From Cytophagaceae bacterium (lineage in GTDB: Bacteria; Bacteroidota; Bacteroidia; Cytophagales; Spirosomataceae): a stretch of 17,986 nucleotides of DNA. The notes beneath the pieces are model-generated. The model was not told the origin of the DNA and ran no database searches. It saw only the letters and a list, made by a program, of their open reading frames with translations. A program made the position numbers and the translations under genes. Each line of letters begins with the position of its first letter. Within the stretch, counting starts at the first letter, position 1. The DNA lies in assembly GCA_027485075.1 (NCBI GenBank), contig JAIXRT010000139.1:1-17986 (forward strand), written 5' to 3'. Positions 15,285 to 17,986 of the stretch are shown in pieces.

Positions 15285-16325
15285 TTATATAATGTTTACT
15301 TCGGTCTCCAGAGGAACACCAAATTTGGCTAAAACGGAAGCTTTAATCTGTTCCGATAATTCTTTGATTTCGCTGCCACTTGCCTCACCATAATTAACGA
15401 GCACTAAGGCTTGATTTACGTGGACACCGGCATCACCCTTTCGGTAACCCTTCCAACCGGCTTGTTCGATAAACCAGCCAGCAGGAAACTTAATATCTGT
15501 ACTTCCTGCCACAGCATAATATGGAATACCAGGAAACTCATGTTGCAAACGCGAGGCCTCGGTTGCAGAAACAGTAGGATTTTTAAAGAAACTTCCTGAA
15601 TTACCTATCTCCTTGGGATCTGGGAGCTTACTTTGACGGATTGCAATTACTGCATCAGCCACATCTCTGATACCTGGATTTGAAATCCCTTTGGATGCTA
15701 AAACGTCTTTAATTGCTCCATATGAGGTTTGAGGAGTAGGCTTTTTAGCTAATTTAAAACAAACTGAAGCGATCAAATAACGCCCTTTACCGGCATGTTT
15801 AAAGAAGCTTTCTCGATATCCAAATTCACACGCTGACGAATCAAATTGCTCAACAACTAATGTTTCTAAATTAAATGCCTCCAAATGATCAAATGTATCT
15901 TTAATCTCAACCCCATAAGCGCCGATATTTTGCATCGGAGCCGCACCTACCGTCCCCGGAATAAGTGATAAATTCTCCAAACCAGCCCAATGATGATCTA
16001 CCGAATATTGTACAAATTCATGCCAGTTGACACCTGAACCCGCTCGTACCCAAACAAAATCAGCTGATTCGTCTAGTACTTCAATGCCCACAAATGAGAT
16101 TTTTACAACAAGGGCCTCTACGTCTTTGGTCAACAATAAATTACTTCCACCGCCTAAAAATAGATGCGGAACATGACTATAGTTTTGTTCCTTTAAGAGC
16201 TGCACATATTCTTGCAAATGATTAATTTCTACAAAATAACGCGCAGAAACATCGATACCGAATGTGTTATAAGGCTTTAATGATACATTTTCTAAGACAA
16301 GCGGTGCCGAATAAACTTGAGGCAT
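15285..16325 (-). CDS. murB: UDP-N-acetylenolpyruvoylglucosamine reductase
   Basis: A 346-residue flavoenzyme that reduces UDP-GlcNAc-enolpyruvate to UDP-MurNAc with NADPH, an early cytoplasmic step in peptidoglycan synthesis. FAD-binding motifs are L-G-G-G-S-N-L-L-L at 57-65 and I-P-G-T-V-G-A-A-P-M-Q-N-I-G-A-Y-G at 122-138. Catalytic residues are R171 in G-Y-R-E-S-F-F, S245 in G-N-S-G-S-F-F-K-N-P, and a C-terminal glutamate in P-L-E-T-E-V (340 or 342). The YRESFF loop and the roughly 346-residue length place it in the type I (E. coli-like) group. It lies 1 base after the ATPase gene and 1 base before kdsA. Confidence 0.96.
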   Translation of the reverse strand: MPQVYSAPLVLENVSLKPYNTFGIDVSARYFVEINHLQEYVQLLKEQNYSHVPHLFLGGGSNLLLTKDVEALVVKISFVGIEVLDESADFVWVRAGSGVNWHEFVQYSVDHHWAGLENLSLIPGTVGAAPMQNIGAYGVEIKDTFDHLEAFNLETLVVEQFDSSACEFGYRESFFKHAGKGRYLIASVCFKLAKKPTPQTSYGAIKDVLASKGISNPGIRDVADAVIAIRQSKLPDPKEIGNSGSFFKNPTVSATEASRLQHEFPGIPYYAVAGSTDIKFPAGWFIEQAGWKGYRKGDAGVHVNQALVLVNYGEASGSEIKELSEQIKASVLAKFGVPLETEVNII

Positions 16326-16326
16326 A

Positions 16327-17055
16327 CTAGGTTAATTTGGTAGATAAAAATTCTTGCAAATCGGGGATATCTGATTGTAGTAGATTCTCATTATTGCCTT
16401 CCCAGACTTTATGGCCATCTTTTAAAAACATGATGTATTCCCCCATGCGCATGACAGAGTTCATATCATGAGAAATGACAATCGTAGTCATATTAAATTC
16501 TTTGGTAATCTCTTGAATTAATAAATCGATCTTGACGGCTGTCAAGGGATCCAAGCCTGAATTGGGTTCATCACAAAAAAGGTATTTGGGATTCATGACG
16601 ATAGCGCGGGCAATTCCCACACGCTTTTTCATACCACCTGATATATCTGAGGGCATTTGATGCGCGGAAGATTCGAGACCTACTCGCTGCAAGCAAAGCA
16701 TGGCTTGCGCATTTTTTTCTTCGATAGTTTGAGAGGTCAAAGTATCTAAAGGAAAACGAACATTTTCCAATACCGTCTTAGAATCAAAAAGTGCACCTCC
16801 TTGAAATAAAACGCCCATTTCCCGTCTAATCTCCTTCACTTGGTCCAAGTCTGATTTAATAAAATCCCGACCATCATATAAAACTGCTCCCTTTTCTGGA
16901 GTCAAAATTCCGATCATGCACTTCAAAAGAACTGATTTCCCTGTTCCACTACCACCGATCACCATATTAACTTTGCCTTGTTGAAAGACAGCATTAATAT
17001 CCGCTAATACAACGCGGCCATCAAATTCTTTATGAATATTTTTGATCTCAATCAT
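16327..17055 (-). CDS. ABC transporter ATP-binding protein, MlaF-like
   Basis: A 242-residue cytoplasmic ATPase. Walker A is G-G-S-G-T-G-K-S at 34-41. The Q-loop F-Q-G-G-A-L-F-D-S (Q85) is typical of MlaF/Mkl lipid-transport ATPases. The signature is I-S-G-G-M-K-K-R at 138-145, Walker B L-F-C-D-E-P-N-S-G-L-D-P has catalytic E163, and the switch histidine is H196 in I-S-H-D. The family retrogradely transports phospholipids between outer and inner membranes with an MlaE permease and an MCE protein. The frame can extend 6 bases to a TTG at 17061, but the ATG at 17053-17055 gives the standard M-I-E-I-K-N start. No permease or MCE gene is adjacent; instead it heads a murB-kdsA operon. The MlaF name is inferred from motifs. 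Confidence 0.88.
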   Translation of the reverse strand: MIEIKNIHKEFDGRVVLADINAVFQQGKVNMVIGGSGTGKSVLLKCMIGILTPEKGAVLYDGRDFIKSDLDQVKEIRREMGVLFQGGALFDSKTVLENVRFPLDTLTSQTIEEKNAQAMLCLQRVGLESSAHQMPSDISGGMKKRVGIARAIVMNPKYLFCDEPNSGLDPLTAVKIDLLIQEITKEFNMTTIVISHDMNSVMRMGEYIMFLKDGHKVWEGNNENLLQSDIPDLQEFLSTKLT

Positions 17056-17144
17056 GCCCAAAATTAGGGATTTTTTGCCAATTTATCGTTGACACCCAAA
17101 GAGTCCAACAAACTTATTATCTACTTATTTGCCTATTTTAATTG

Positions 17145-17176
17145 CAAATTTAGTTGTACTATTGTGTTCTCTCAGA
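17145..17176 (-). promoter_or_regulatory. Candidate promoter for the mlaF-like/murB/kdsA operon
   Basis: Read on the minus strand, 17152-17145 is TAAATTTG, an exact TAnnTTTG -7 element. Upstream after 20 bases is TCTG (17176-17173), one mismatch from the -33 TTTG. A second exact -7 match, TAAGTTTG, lies at 17116-17109 but has no -33 partner at normal spacing. The 146-base divergent gap must also hold the promoter of the SPFH gene, for which I found no good match. Confidence 0.35.
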
Positions 17177-17201
17177 GAAAAAACCTTAAATCAACAAGCG
17201 T

Positions 17202-17986
17202 ATGTTTTTTATATTCATCGGCGTCATTTTATTCATAGCTAGTCGCGCCATCTCAAATCCAAATTTGATTTTCTCCAAATATGCAAATCCGTTACGGATA
17301 GTTTCTATCGTACTTTTTCTTCTGGGACTTTCCAGCTCAGTCATCAAACAAGTAAACGCAGGCGAAGTAGGTGTTCAAAGCATCTTCGGAAAGGTTCAAA
17401 ATCAAACACTTACTAGTGGTCTAAACTTTGTGAACCCACTAGCAACGGTAACCATCTTTGATACCAAAACCCAAAATTATACCATGTCAGCAGTGCATGA
17501 TGAAGGTGATCGAACAGGAGACGACGCCATTCGTGTATTGACAGCAGATGGTCTTGAGGTGGTTGTAGATCTGACTGTATTGTATCGGATATTGCCGACT
17601 GAAACACCCCGGATTTTAAAAGAAATAGGAGAAGATTACCGCGATAAAATTGTTCGCCCTATCACCCGTACCATGATTCGTGATAATGCAGTGTATTACG
17701 ATGCAGTCGGCCTATATTCCTTGAAAAGAAATGAGTTCCAAGCACGAATTTATGCGGATATAGAAAAGAACTTCAAAAAGCGTGGACTCGTATTGGAACA
17801 ATTATTAATTCGTAACATCAATTTACCAAACTCGGTAAAGCAGACCATTGAGTCAAAAATCAACGCTGAACAAGACGCGCAAAAAATGCAGTTTGTTTTA
17901 CAAAAAGAAAAACAGGAAGCTGAACGTAAACGCGTAGAAGCGCAAGGTATCGCAGATTATCAGCGTATACTTTCAACCGGTTTAAG
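17202..17986 (+). CDS. SPFH/prohibitin-family membrane protein (3' end outside window)
   Basis: An ATG at 17202 opens a frame that stays open for 261 codons to the window edge. Two hydrophobic segments, about 2-13 and 31-49, are followed by an SPFH (band 7) domain: V-N-A-G-E-V-G-V at 51-58, G-L-N-F-V-N-P at 73-79, a strand-rich core with T-A-D-G-L-E-V-V-V-D-L-T-V-L-Y-R at 114-129, and L-L-I-R-N-I-N-L-P at 201-209. From about 215 a charged coiled coil begins (E-K-Q-E-A-E-R-K-R-V-E-A-Q-G-I), as in prohibitins. Such proteins form membrane-anchored oligomeric scaffolds linked to membrane protein quality control (FtsH). Two hydrophobic N-terminal segments are one more than in mitochondrial prohibitin. 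It is transcribed divergently from the MlaF-like operon. Confidence 0.9.
   Translation, partial: MFFIFIGVILFIASRAISNPNLIFSKYANPLRIVSIVLFLLGLSSSVIKQVNAGEVGVQSIFGKVQNQTLTSGLNFVNPLATVTIFDTKTQNYTMSAVHDEGDRTGDDAIRVLTADGLEVVVDLTVLYRILPTETPRILKEIGEDYRDKIVRPITRTMIRDNAVYYDAVGLYSLKRNEFQARIYADIEKNFKKRGLVLEQLLIRNINLPNSVKQTIESKINAEQDAQKMQFVLQKEKQEAERKRVEAQGIADYQRILSTGL

Noticed and set aside
17056..17061. TTG start two codons upstream of the MlaF-like ATPase ATG
   Set aside because: The ATG at 17053-17055 yields the usual M-I-E-I start; the TTG adds only two residues with no support.
17157..17164. Possible -7 box (TACTATTG) for the SPFH gene
   Set aside because: One mismatch to TAnnTTTG, and the nearest upstream TTTG is 25 bases away, outside the normal spacing.

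Overview
The window is a stretch of ordinary chromosome from a member of the Bacteroidota, most likely the Cytophagales or a related gliding, aquatic lineage. Three observations support this. There is a large secreted protein with a type IX secretion (type B, CHU_C) sorting domain. The succinate:quinone oxidoreductase is of the sdhCAB type with a single five-helix membrane subunit. Two intergenic regions carry the Bacteroidota promoter pattern TTTG-N20-TAnnTTTG. Base composition is moderate (roughly 40-45% GC by eye), and Shine-Dalgarno sites are mostly weak or absent, as is usual in this phylum. I place it no more precisely than that.

Layout. (1) 1-135 is the tail of a plus-strand gene that looks like an SGNH/GDSL hydrolase. 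(2) 119-3252, minus strand, holds a T9SS-exported multidomain protein followed, with a 22-base overlap, by a small DCC-family thiol-disulfide protein. (3) 3329-6914 is a self-contained sdhC-sdhA-sdhB transcription unit with a recognisable promoter, a leader hairpin and a strong intrinsic terminator. (4) 6921-8948, plus strand, holds thymidine kinase, a CxxCxxCC (YkgJ-type) protein and a ROK-family sugar kinase-like protein. (5) 9040-12485 is the acpP-fabF-rnc cluster, with its own promoter and a long hairpin/attenuator between acpP and fabF, followed by an unrecognised acidic repeat protein. (6) 12555-14477 is an exported helix-hairpin-helix protein with a beta-barrel-like remainder. (7) 14474-17055, minus strand, is a tightly packed mlaF-like ATPase, murB, kdsA operon. 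(8) 17202 to the end is a divergent SPFH/prohibitin-family membrane protein cut off by the window edge.

How the genes fit together. The window is dominated by core metabolism and envelope building: respiration and the TCA cycle (SdhCAB), fatty-acid synthesis (AcpP, FabF), peptidoglycan precursors (MurB), the Kdo sugar of LPS (KdsA), lipid transport (MlaF-like ATPase) and nucleotide salvage (Tdk). No gene-free stretch exceeds about 185 bases. I see no tRNA or rRNA, insertion sequence, prophage, CRISPR array or defence island.

I did not find a clearly new biological system. The points most worth a second look are the acpP-fabF hairpin, the 3 x 78-bp repeat gene behind rnc, the ROK protein lacking its zinc cysteines, the DCC protein coupled to a cysteine-rich T9SS cargo, and the recurring short hairpins in leaders just ahead of start codons.
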